The notes under the pieces were generated by a model. That model was not told the DNA's origin. It worked only from the letters and a program-made list of their open reading frames with translations, and searched no databases. Below are positions 1 through 4,843 of a stretch of DNA of 5,966 nucleotides, piece after piece; position 1 is the stretch's first letter; each line of letters begins with the position of its first letter. Origin of the DNA: Blastococcus sp. CT_GayMR20 (GTDB lineage Bacteria; Actinomycetota; Actinomycetes; Mycobacteriales; Geodermatophilaceae); assembly GCF_004570345.1 (NCBI RefSeq), contig NZ_SPQM01000212.1, positions 1-5,966 of the forward strand, written 5' to 3'. Position numbers and translations under genes: made by a program.

Positions 1-2
1 GC

Positions 3-254
3 GGCTGCCCCGTGCTCGGCCCGCCCCCGGCGGTGGACCGGTACGCGCCCAGCCCGGGTCAGCGCCGCTTCGGCAGGACCCGGGACACGACCTGCCGGCA
101 TCGGCACTGCGGCCAGCCGGTCGGACGGGCCGATCTGGACCACGTCGTGCCCTACGGCGCAGGCGGGCCGACGGACTGCGAGAACCTGGCTAGTAGCCAA
201 ACCATCCCCCTCCCACTGACGGCGCTCGATAGGCTTGCCACGAGAGCTTCTTGA
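3..254 (+). pseudogene. DUF222/13E12-type HNH endonuclease-like protein, 5' part, interrupted by the element
   Basis: The frame is open from the first complete codon, so the gene begins upstream of the window. It encodes the start of an HNH nuclease domain: a CRHRHC zinc-knuckle-like segment, then the DHVVP motif carrying the first catalytic His, then the CENL segment with the conserved Asn. Host coding ends at the attachment core (182-188). The frame then continues into element DNA for about 21 foreign codons and stops at 252-254. The second zinc pair and final His of the HNH fold (CCLCRRHH) are missing here and lie 4.66 kb away at 4851 onward, so the nuclease should be inactive. The family (DUF222 plus HNH, the old 13E12 repeat family) is multi-copy in many actinomycetes and its cellular role is poorly defined. 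Family assignment is from motif recognition. The interruption is seen directly. Confidence 0.85.
182..188 (+). repeat. attL core (GAACCTG), left attachment site
   Basis: GAACCTG here is the left copy of the only sequence shared by both junctions. To its left is HNH coding sequence. To its right is element DNA starting GCTAGTAGCC, part of a short palindrome (GGCTA, one base, TAGCC at 188-198) that would form one arm of attP. Serine integrases exchange strands at a central dinucleotide inside such a short core. Which dinucleotide is used cannot be read from sequence alone. Confidence 0.8.
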
Positions 255-268
255 AGACTGTCCACGAC

Positions 269-276
269 GGGGGAGA
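269..276 (+). promoter_or_regulatory. Ribosome binding site deciding the TIR start
   Basis: The purine run GGGGGAGA at 269-276 lies six bases before GTG 283, at normal spacing. This favours GTG 283 over the in-frame TTG at 235, which has no comparable site and would add 16 non-family residues. I see no convincing -35/-10 pair between the attachment core and this site. Confidence 0.6.
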
Positions 277-282
277 GCACTA

Positions 283-792
283 GTGAGCTATCGGAACAAG
301 ACCTACGTGGCCTTCGCGAGTGAGGACATCCGTTCCTACTGGCTCATGGAAGCCTGGCGGGACAACGACCACATCGACTTCGACTTCTTCGACGCCCACG
401 ACCTGTACGTCGCTCGCGACACGAGCCAGCCGGAGTCCATCAAAGCTCGACTACGCGAGCGCATGAAGAACGCGAAGCAGTTCGTCCTCCTCGGTAGTCG
501 TTCGGCCAAGGCAAAGGGAGGTGATGGCAAGTCATTCCTCGCTTACGAGGTGCAGAACATGATCTCTCTCGACCTTCCAATCGTCGTGGCGAATCTTGAT
601 CAGGACCGCGAGGTCGACCGGAACTTCATCCCGACGCCTCTGCTGGACGCGGACTACTACACGCTGTCTGTGTCATTCCAGCCCGCCATCATCATGTACG
701 CACTCAACAACTATGCGCCGCAATATGCCGCGAGCGGAAAGACCGGCCCTCACTATTACAACGAGAGCCACTACAAGAAGCTGGGTCTGTGA
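283..792 (+). CDS. thsB: TIR-like domain protein, Thoeris ThsB-type
   Basis: Protein of 169 residues starting at GTG 283. It is a single TIR-like domain of the ThsB/MTH538 (DUF1863) kind. The first strand and loop are KTYVAFASEDIR (residues 6-17). FFDAHDLY (35-42) sits at the BB-loop region. VLLGSRSAKAK (68-78) precedes FLAYEVQNMI (85-94), where E89 sits at the usual catalytic Glu position, preceded by Phe-Leu-Ala-Tyr rather than the common Trp. LPIVVANL (98-105) is the next strand. In known Thoeris systems this protein senses phage infection and uses NAD+ to make an ADP-ribose-derived signal. No signal peptide or membrane segment is seen, so it should be cytosolic. The last 20 residues are rich in Tyr, His and Lys. 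Its stop overlaps the next gene by 4 bp (GTGA), so the two are translationally coupled. It is the first gene of the cargo operon and lies about 95 bp inside the element's left end. Identification is by motif pattern and gene neighbour, not by search. ThsB-like is likely; another DUF1863 defence role is possible. Confidence 0.8.
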   Translation: MSYRNKTYVAFASEDIRSYWLMEAWRDNDHIDFDFFDAHDLYVARDTSQPESIKARLRERMKNAKQFVLLGSRSAKAKGGDGKSFLAYEVQNMISLDLPIVVANLDQDREVDRNFIPTPLLDADYYTLSVSFQPAIIMYALNNYAPQYAASGKTGPHYYNESHYKKLGL

Positions 793-1646
793 CCACAGCG
801 ATTCGGCGGGACCTTACAAAGGCCCGCTTTTGGCGGCACTTCTCAGTTCAGAGCCTTGCAGCCGTCGGACTCTTCGCGGTATTGATCGGCCTCTTTGACG
901 TCATCTTCCCGAATGTCGTCCCGAAGGGCGGGCGCTGGCTGGCGCTCATAGTGATCGTTCTTTCGGTGATATATGGCGCGGTTAGGGCGTGGCCCAGACC
1001 GATCGAACAAAGCTACGACTCGCCAAACACAACGATTCGACTAGTCGAAGGGGACCTCTTCGCGGAGTCTGGTCATCTGGTTATCGGGATGTCGGACACC
1101 TTCGATACCGAGGTGCCTCATGTCATCGCAAGCAACAGCGTGCAGGCCCAGTTCGCGAGGCGCATCTTCCACGAGGACTTGCGAGAGCTGGATCGGCAAC
1201 TGGCCGAGGCCCTGATCGAGGTGTCCCCTCTGAGCTCAATTAGCAAGCCGGGGAAGCAGGTTAAATATCCGGTTGGCACGGTCGCCACCCTCCGTGATCA
1301 TGGCCGTCGGTATTTTTGCGTTGCCTACACTGAGATGAATGAGCGCTGCGAGGCCCGCGGGACAACCGATGGCATCTGGCGCAGCCTTGAGAACCTGTGG
1401 AAAGCGGTTTGCGCGCATGGAAACGGGGGGGTCGTATCCATCCCCGTGATAGGCGGCGGCCAATCTCGACTCTCTCAGGTCTTGCCCGCGCAGGACGCCA
1501 TCAGGTTCACGATTCTTTCTTACGTGCTGGCCTCACGTAAGGAGAAGATCTGCGACGAACTCCGCATCGTCGTTCGCCCGTCGGATTACGACAAGCTGGA
1601 CCGGCTTGAAATCCAGGCCTTCCTCAAGTCACTTCGTGCCTCATAA
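789..1646 (+). CDS. thsA: Two-helix membrane protein with macro-like domain, type II Thoeris ThsA-like effector
   Basis: Protein of 285 residues starting at GTG 789, inside the TIR gene's stop. Two hydrophobic helices lie near residues 18-40 and 50-67, separated by a short loop (PNVVPKGGR), so the N-terminus anchors in the membrane. The rest (about 82-266) reads as a macro-like ligand-binding domain of the DUF6430 kind: TIRLVEGDLF opens the fold, YPVGTVATL and YFCVAYTEMN follow, and a Gly-rich loop VVSIPVIGGGQSRL (215-228) precedes a long helix. Two transmembrane helices plus this macro domain is the architecture of the type II Thoeris effector, in which the macro domain binds the TIR-made signal and the membrane part damages the membrane and kills or arrests the infected cell. 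Type I ThsA (SIR2-SLOG) is clearly not present. The stop codon TAA shares its last base with the ATG of the HIT gene (TAATG), another sign of coupling. Its codons are visibly more AT-rich than those of rep or the integrase. Confidence 0.8.
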   Translation: MTTAIRRDLTKARFWRHFSVQSLAAVGLFAVLIGLFDVIFPNVVPKGGRWLALIVIVLSVIYGAVRAWPRPIEQSYDSPNTTIRLVEGDLFAESGHLVIGMSDTFDTEVPHVIASNSVQAQFARRIFHEDLRELDRQLAEALIEVSPLSSISKPGKQVKYPVGTVATLRDHGRRYFCVAYTEMNERCEARGTTDGIWRSLENLWKAVCAHGNGGVVSIPVIGGGQSRLSQVLPAQDAIRFTILSYVLASRKEKICDELRIVVRPSDYDKLDRLEIQAFLKSLRAS

Positions 1647-2098
1647 TGTCCTCTGTGAGCATCCAACTGCCCGATGACGGGCCATGTGCCTTTTGTGCAT
1701 ACTTGTCCGGCGAGCGCCCGTATACCGTGCTCGCTCGGAACGACCTCGTCGCGATCCTCGTCACGCGCGAGCAGCGCGGCGTCTCGCATCTCTTGGTGGT
1801 CCCGATCCGCCATGCTCAGACGATTCTTGACATAGATGAGGACGAGTCGGCTGCGCTTATGCGCGGCGTCCGAGTGGCAGCGCGTCTTATAGCCGAAGTC
1901 GAGGGGTCGCCTGGAATCGCGATCTGGCAGAACAACGGTGTGCCCGCCGCCCAGGCGATAGGACACTTGCACTTTCACGTCGCGGGTACTTTGCCTGAGG
2001 GCGGCACGGAGTGGGGGAACGTCGAGGAGTTGTCGATCGCCGAGACTGAGCGGATCGCGCAGCGACTGCGCCGCGGAGCGGCGCTTGACTTGAAGTAG
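1646..2098 (+). CDS. HIT-family (histidine triad) nucleotide hydrolase, cargo operon third gene
   Basis: Protein of 150 residues starting at ATG 1646. The triad HLHFHVA (107-113: H107, H109, H111) matches the H-x-H-x-H signature, in which the middle/last His acts as nucleophile on the nucleotide alpha-phosphate. WQNNGVPAAQ (95-104) supplies the conserved Asn and Gln before it. CAFC (14-17) with SHLLVVPIRH (47-56) fits the zinc-bearing N-terminal half of HINT/GalT-like members. HIT enzymes hydrolyse nucleotide phosphoramidates (HINT) or dinucleoside polyphosphates (FHIT) or act on adenylylated ends (aprataxin). No membrane segment is seen. It overlaps the macro-protein stop by one base and must be made from the same message. 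Its tie to a TIR/macro pair suggests a role with the ADP-ribose-type signal: removing it, converting it, or cleaning up by-products. A HIT gene is not part of the Thoeris definition I know. The HIT call itself is firm; the role is inference. Confidence 0.85.
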   Translation: MSSVSIQLPDDGPCAFCAYLSGERPYTVLARNDLVAILVTREQRGVSHLLVVPIRHAQTILDIDEDESAALMRGVRVAARLIAEVEGSPGIAIWQNNGVPAAQAIGHLHFHVAGTLPEGGTEWGNVEELSIAETERIAQRLRRGAALDLK

Positions 2099-2108
2099 CA
2101 ACAAAACT

Positions 2109-2146
2109 CGGGGGACAGCTGCGTGCTGGTCTGGACCGTTCCCCCG
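2109..2146 (+). terminator. Candidate structured 3' end of the cargo operon
   Basis: CGGGGGA (2109-2115) pairs perfectly with TCCCCCG (2140-2146), starting 11 bases after the HIT stop. The 24-base interior holds two small stems, CAGC/GCTG (2116-2119/2125-2128) and GTC/GAC around TG (2129-2136), giving a branched fold. There is no T-run, as is common for actinobacterial terminators. It could instead belong to the replication origin region downstream. Confidence 0.35.
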
Positions 2147-2164
2147 GCGGCTTCGCAGGTTCAC

Positions 2165-2195
2165 GCCCTTGCCGTGACCGGCCGCGGTCAAGGGC
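2165..2195 (+). repeat. Hairpin in the rep upstream region, candidate origin structure
   Basis: GCCCTT (2165-2170) pairs with AAGGGC (2190-2195) and GACCG (2176-2180) with CGGTC (2185-2189), closing a GCCG loop with a five-base bulge on the left. Its right arm is shared with the longer inverted repeat described separately. Rolling-circle elements usually keep a double-strand origin with such hairpins near rep, but a terminator is also possible. Confidence 0.35.
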
Positions 2196-2237
2196 CTCGC
2201 GTCCGTGAAAGCCGATATCTGCTGCCCTTGACCGTGG
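2182..2237. repeat. 11-bp inverted repeat pair near rep
   Basis: CGGTCAAGGGC (2185-2195) is the exact reverse complement of GCCCTTGACCG (2224-2234), and after one mismatch two further bases pair (2182-2183 with 2236-2237). The arms are 28 bp apart. With GCCCTTG at 2165-2171 this gives three related heptamers in 70 bp, iteron-like. A binding site for Rep or a regulator is plausible but unproven. Confidence 0.4.
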
Positions 2238-2291
2238 TTGGGCGCGGCGCACGCTTGGGCCGGAGGGGACGCCCACCTCGCCGCAGCCTGT

Positions 2292-2320
2292 TTGACAGTC
2301 ACGGGTCGGTCGTTGATGCT
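2292..2320 (+). promoter_or_regulatory. Candidate rep promoter
   Basis: A perfect -35 hexamer TTGACA (2292-2297) is followed after 17 bp by GATGCT (2315-2320). The latter keeps the second-position A and last-position T of an actinobacterial -10 box but is otherwise weak. Transcription would start near 2327, giving a leader of about 180 bases before rep. An 8-bp inverted repeat overlaps the -10. Confidence 0.4.
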
Positions 2321-2343
2321 GCTCCCCGCTGGCGGATCAACGA
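2310..2343. repeat. 8-bp inverted repeat over the candidate rep -10, possible operator
   Basis: TCGTTGAT (2310-2317) and ATCAACGA (2336-2343) are perfect reverse complements 18 bp apart. The left arm covers the start of the proposed -10 box and the right arm lies just past the expected transcription start. This suits a repressor site controlling rep, but no repressor gene is recognised in the element. Confidence 0.35.
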
Positions 2344-2460
2344 TGCGCGCAACCCACACTGCGCCGTCGGGGTAAGGCCTCAATCCCCGTGAGCGTGCGA
2401 TGAGTGTGTGGGCAGCAGGCTGCTAATGCTGGAGCAGTAACCAGAGCGAGGGCGTAGCCG

Positions 2461-2496
2461 CCGAGGCCGATTCGACGTCCGAATCGGTGTCCTCGG
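2461..2496 (+). promoter_or_regulatory. Strong hairpin touching the rep ribosome binding site
   Basis: CCGATTCG (2467-2474) pairs perfectly with CGAATCGG (2480-2487) around ACGTC. An outer stem CCGAGG (2461-2466) pairs with CCTCGG (2491-2496), offset by a three-base bulge (TGT). The ribosome site GGAGGG (2495-2500) begins inside the 3' arm and lies five bases before GTG 2506. The hairpin could partly hide that site and limit Rep synthesis, or be the nick-site cruciform of the rolling-circle origin. The pairing is seen directly; the function is inferred. Confidence 0.55.
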
Positions 2497-2505
2497 AGGG
2501 CCCTA

Positions 2506-3249
2506 GTGAGTGACCCCTTGTCCATGCTCGACCGCCACCTCGGTTGGCGGCTGTCGGTGTACCCGGGTGCCGGGGAGGCCGGTGGCTCGTTCCGGTACTC
2601 GACGCCGGTGCAGCGCTATGCAGGGGCCGGCGGTGACCCGGAGCGGTCCCGGCGTGAGGCGGCATTGCGGGCGGGCCGGATGGTGCGCCGGTACTGCGCG
2701 GAGAACCGGCTCAATCGTCTGGGCACGCTGACCTACGCGGGTGCCGGATGTCACGACCCGCACCAGCTTCGCCGGGACGTCGGTGAGTTCTTCCGCTCCC
2801 TGCGGCGGCTGCTCGGCGGAGACCCGATGCCGTATGTCTGGGTGCCGGAGTGGCACAAGACCGGGCACGGGCTCCATGTGCACTTCGCGGTGGGCCGGTT
2901 CGTACCGCGCCGGTTGATCGAGGTGGCGTGGGGTCGCGGGTTCGTGCACATCAAGCTGCTGGGGCAGTTGCCGTCGGGCTCGACGGCGCGGGACGAGGCG
3001 CGGGTCGCGGCCCGCTACTTGTCGAAGTACGTGCGGAAGTCCTTCGATGCGCGCCGGATAGCGGGCCTGCACCGGTATGAGGTCGCGGAGGGATTCCAGC
3101 CGCCCGCGGTGAGCGTGCATGGGCGGACCGTCGATGACGTGCTCACACAGGCGATCGCGCTGATGGGGTCGGAGCCGACGGTGGTGTGGACTTCGGATGA
3201 GGCGATTGGCTGGCAGGGACCGCCCGCGGTGTGGGCGTTGTGGCCCTGA
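2506..3249 (+). CDS. rep: HUH-type rolling-circle replication initiator protein
   Basis: Protein of 247 residues from GTG 2506, preceded by GGAGGG at five bases. It shows the three ordered motifs of HUH endonucleases: motif 1 LGTLTYAG (72-79); motif 2 HGLHVHFAVG (121-130), where H124 and H126 bind the metal; and motif 3 YLSKYVRK (171-178), where Y171 or Y175 is the DNA-nicking tyrosine and K174 the supporting Lys. PEWHKTG (114-120) before the HUH pair is the usual lead-in. Such proteins nick one strand at the origin, stay bound to the 5' end and start rolling-circle replication. This one would act on the excised circle, or at least raise copy number after induction. It is shorter than RepSA-type AICE proteins and appears to be the catalytic domain without a helicase. 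Codon use is strongly G/C at third positions, unlike the cargo genes. An HUH relaxase or transposase role is less likely, because no relaxase-type extra domains or transposon ends are present. Confidence 0.85.
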   Translation: MSDPLSMLDRHLGWRLSVYPGAGEAGGSFRYSTPVQRYAGAGGDPERSRREAALRAGRMVRRYCAENRLNRLGTLTYAGAGCHDPHQLRRDVGEFFRSLRRLLGGDPMPYVWVPEWHKTGHGLHVHFAVGRFVPRRLIEVAWGRGFVHIKLLGQLPSGSTARDEARVAARYLSKYVRKSFDARRIAGLHRYEVAEGFQPPAVSVHGRTVDDVLTQAIALMGSEPTVVWTSDEAIGWQGPPAVWALWP

Positions 3250-3563
3250 GTCGGGAGGAACTGCTCCGGCGGGTTGCCGCTTCGTGCGCAGAGTCTGGGG
3301 TGCCGCTCCACGTTGCGGACGCTTCTGCGGTTGCTGCTGTCGCTGCCCTACTGGGGGCGGTGCCGGCCGGATCGCGTGCGAACGCCCGCCAGGGCGAGCG
3401 CGCGTCCGGCCGGCACCGGTCACAACAGCCAGGACACCTGGACCCGGTCGGGGTCGAGCGCCTGAGCTCCGGCCTTGCCGGGGCCGATGGTGATGCTGCC
3501 GATCAGGGTGCGCAGGATGGCCGCCTGCCGGTCGAGGTTGAGGCGGATCCACCCGCGGCGTAA
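3240..3563 (+). CDS. Possible small protein overlapping the end of rep; tail antisense to the integrase
   Basis: A frame from GTG 3240 (an earlier GTG at 3231 is also possible) overlaps the rep stop at 3247-3249 and would give 107 residues. The first 40 or so (MALSREELLRRVAASCAESG onward, then an Ala-Val-rich helix) read like a real helical protein and have the position often taken by a small gene after rep in actinomycete elements. From about 3420 the frame lies antisense to the integrase 3' end and its composition turns generic. The original stop may have been lost at the inverted repeat 3358-3418. No helix-turn-helix of an excisionase is recognised and no function is proposed. Confidence 0.3.
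   Translation: MALSREELLRRVAASCAESGVPLHVADASAVAAVAALLGAVPAGSRANARQGERASGRHRSQQPGHLDPVGVERLSSGLAGADGDAADQGAQDGRLPVEVEADPPAA
3358..3418. terminator. 14-bp perfect inverted repeat between convergent rep and integrase genes
   Basis: CGGTGCCGGCCGGA (3358-3371) and TCCGGCCGGCACCG (3405-3418) are exact reverse complements with a 33-base interior that itself holds CGCCC/GGGCG. It sits just before the integrase stop codon complement (3420-3422) and about 110 bp after rep. Position between convergent genes suggests a bidirectional terminator without a T-run. A single-strand origin for rolling-circle replication is an alternative. Confidence 0.5.
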
Positions 3564-4817
3564 CTGGTCCCCGGTGCCCAGGCCGGTCAGCGTGTCGGTT
3601 CGCGTGATGCGGGTCAGGCGGCGCTCGGTGTCTGCGATGCGGGACTCGACCGGGCCGCGGGCCTTCTCCCATTGCCGCCGGTCGATCTTGCGGCTGCCGA
3701 ACTGTTCGGCCAGGTAGTCCAGGGTCTCCCGGTCCTCGGCCAGCTCGGCGGACAGTCGGGAGGCCTCGGCGTCACCGCTGCCGCGTCCGGCGATGGCGTC
3801 GGCGACGGCTGGGCTGTCCAGGCGGATGAGGACGTACTCGGTGAGCAGTGCCTCCAGTGGCGGGGCGGTCACGGTCAGGCGTCCGCAGCCGCGATGGTCG
3901 GGGCCGGACAGGCACACGTAGCGGCGGGAGTCCACGCGGCGGGAGGAGAACAGGGTGTTGCCGCACTTGCCGCAGCGCAGCAGCCCGGAGAGCAGGTATG
4001 CGCGCGGGGTGCGCCGTCCGCTGACCTTGCGGGACTCGATGGTGGCCAGGACCCGGCGGTGCAGGTCCTCGCTGATGATCGGCTTCCACACCGCCTTGCC
4101 GATCACTTCGCCGTTGTGCGCCCGCAAGCCCGCGGCGCGCGGGTTGGCCAGAACGAGCCGCAGGCTGTGGGTCTGCCACGGCACGCCCTTGACGCTTCGG
4201 ATGCCGCGGGTGTCGAGATCGGTGCACATCGAACGCAGCGACTCACCCGCGACAAAGCGGGCGGCCATCTCGCGGATGATCTTCGCTTCGTCGGGGCGGT
4301 GGGTGATCGCGTCGTCCTCGAAGCCGAACGGGCGCAGGGACCGTCCGTGCGGCAGGCCCAGCTGGGCGTTCTGCAGCATCTTGCGCTTGACCCGGCGGCT
4401 CTTGGCGGCGCTCTCCCCGGCGGCGACTGCGCCCATGATCCGGGCGACGAGCAGCCCATCGCCGGTGCCGAGGTCGGCATCCCCGGTCACGAACCGCACC
4501 GCGCGCACTTTCGCCCGGTCCAGCGTCTCGAGGAACTCCTCGAGCTCGCGTGGACGCCGGGTCAAGCGGTCCAGGTGGTAGACGATCACCCCGTCGCGGA
4601 TGCCGTCGGCCAGGTCGGCGAGCATCCGCTGATAGCCGGGCCGGGGCTTGCCGGAGTACGCGGAGAAGTCGTTGTCCACGTACTCCTCGCCGACCTGCCA
4701 GCCGAGGTCAGCGGCGAGCTTGCGGCAGTCCTCCAACTGGCGGCGGACGCCCAGGCCCTCGCCGACCTGGTCGCTGCTGATCCGGGCGTAGATCGCGGCG
4801 GACCGCGGTGCTGACAT
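3420..4817 (-). CDS. int: Serine site-specific recombinase (integrase)
   Basis: Protein of 465 residues, ATG at 4817, TGA at 3422-3420. The catalytic domain (about 1-145) begins AAIYARISSDQ with nucleophile Ser14 and Arg12; VYHLDRLTRRPRELEE (79-94) holds the active-site arginine motif DRLTR; and a long helix with GESAAKSRRVKRK (134-146) links to the DNA-binding recombinase domain (about 150-265). A zinc ribbon follows, with C282-x2-C285 and C302/C311. A charged, coiled-coil-prone stretch (about 348-408) follows and controls synapsis in this family. At 465 residues it is at the short end for large serine integrases. The enzyme joins attP and attB through a Ser-linked double-strand break, and excision normally needs a directionality factor, which I do not see clearly in this element. 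An in-frame TGA lies four codons upstream of ATG 4817, which fixes the start; no ribosome site precedes it. The gene is convergent with rep and begins 27 bp from the attR core. Confidence 0.95.
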   Translation of the reverse strand: MSAPRSAAIYARISSDQVGEGLGVRRQLEDCRKLAADLGWQVGEEYVDNDFSAYSGKPRPGYQRMLADLADGIRDGVIVYHLDRLTRRPRELEEFLETLDRAKVRAVRFVTGDADLGTGDGLLVARIMGAVAAGESAAKSRRVKRKMLQNAQLGLPHGRSLRPFGFEDDAITHRPDEAKIIREMAARFVAGESLRSMCTDLDTRGIRSVKGVPWQTHSLRLVLANPRAAGLRAHNGEVIGKAVWKPIISEDLHRRVLATIESRKVSGRRTPRAYLLSGLLRCGKCGNTLFSSRRVDSRRYVCLSGPDHRGCGRLTVTAPPLEALLTEYVLIRLDSPAVADAIAGRGSGDAEASRLSAELAEDRETLDYLAEQFGSRKIDRRQWEKARGPVESRIADTERRLTRITRTDTLTGLGTGDQLRRGWIRLNLDRQAAILRTLIGSITIGPGKAGAQALDPDRVQVSWLL

Positions 4818-4831
4818 GGGTAGTCATACTA
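4818..4831 (-). promoter_or_regulatory. Candidate -10 box for a leaderless integrase transcript
   Basis: On the - strand, TAGTAT (4831-4826) lies eight bases before ATG 4817, so transcription would start at or next to the A of the ATG. That fits the missing ribosome site. No good -35 is seen in either the integrated or the circular arrangement. The -35 region falls across the attachment core, so excision changes it. Confidence 0.4.
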
Positions 4832-4843
4832 GGAACAGGTCAG

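Larger units (their letters stand above)
2099..2505. other. Gene-free stretch between cargo operon and rep
   Basis: About 400 bp without a convincing protein gene. It holds the structures listed separately: a branched hairpin after the HIT stop, a bulged hairpin, an 11-bp inverted repeat pair, a candidate promoter with an 8-bp palindromic site, and a strong hairpin touching the rep ribosome site. A tiny ATG frame at 2400-2426 (8 codons, MSVWAAGC) with an immediately coupled 4-codon frame could be a leader peptide, but nothing shows it is translated. The density of dyads and its position before rep make this the best place for the replication origin. Confidence 0.5.

Noticed and set aside
170..200. 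tRNA gene as integration target, as usual for AICE elements
   Set aside because: No tRNA-like sequence at either junction; both flanks are HNH coding sequence and the integrase is of the serine type.
235..282. Upstream TTG start for the TIR protein, adding 16 residues
   Set aside because: No ribosome site before TTG 235, the extra residues do not fit the domain, and GTG 283 has a good purine-rich site.
1586..2383. 265-codon open frame on the - strand across HIT and the following gap
   Set aside because: It is antisense to the HIT triad and has no motif or ribosome site; treated as a shadow.
2400..2426. Eight-codon leader peptide with a coupled four-codon frame before rep
   Set aside because: Too short to distinguish from chance, no clear ribosome site and no recognisable attenuation motif.
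2503..3672. 389-codon open frame on the - strand opposite rep and the integrase end
   Set aside because: It is a high-GC shadow: composition is Pro/Arg/His-rich with no domain, and it lies opposite the well-supported Rep motifs.
3672..4814. 380-codon open frame on the + strand opposite the integrase
   Set aside because: Opposite strand holds a full serine recombinase with all motifs; this frame is low-complexity Ala/Gly/Val and has no recognisable fold.
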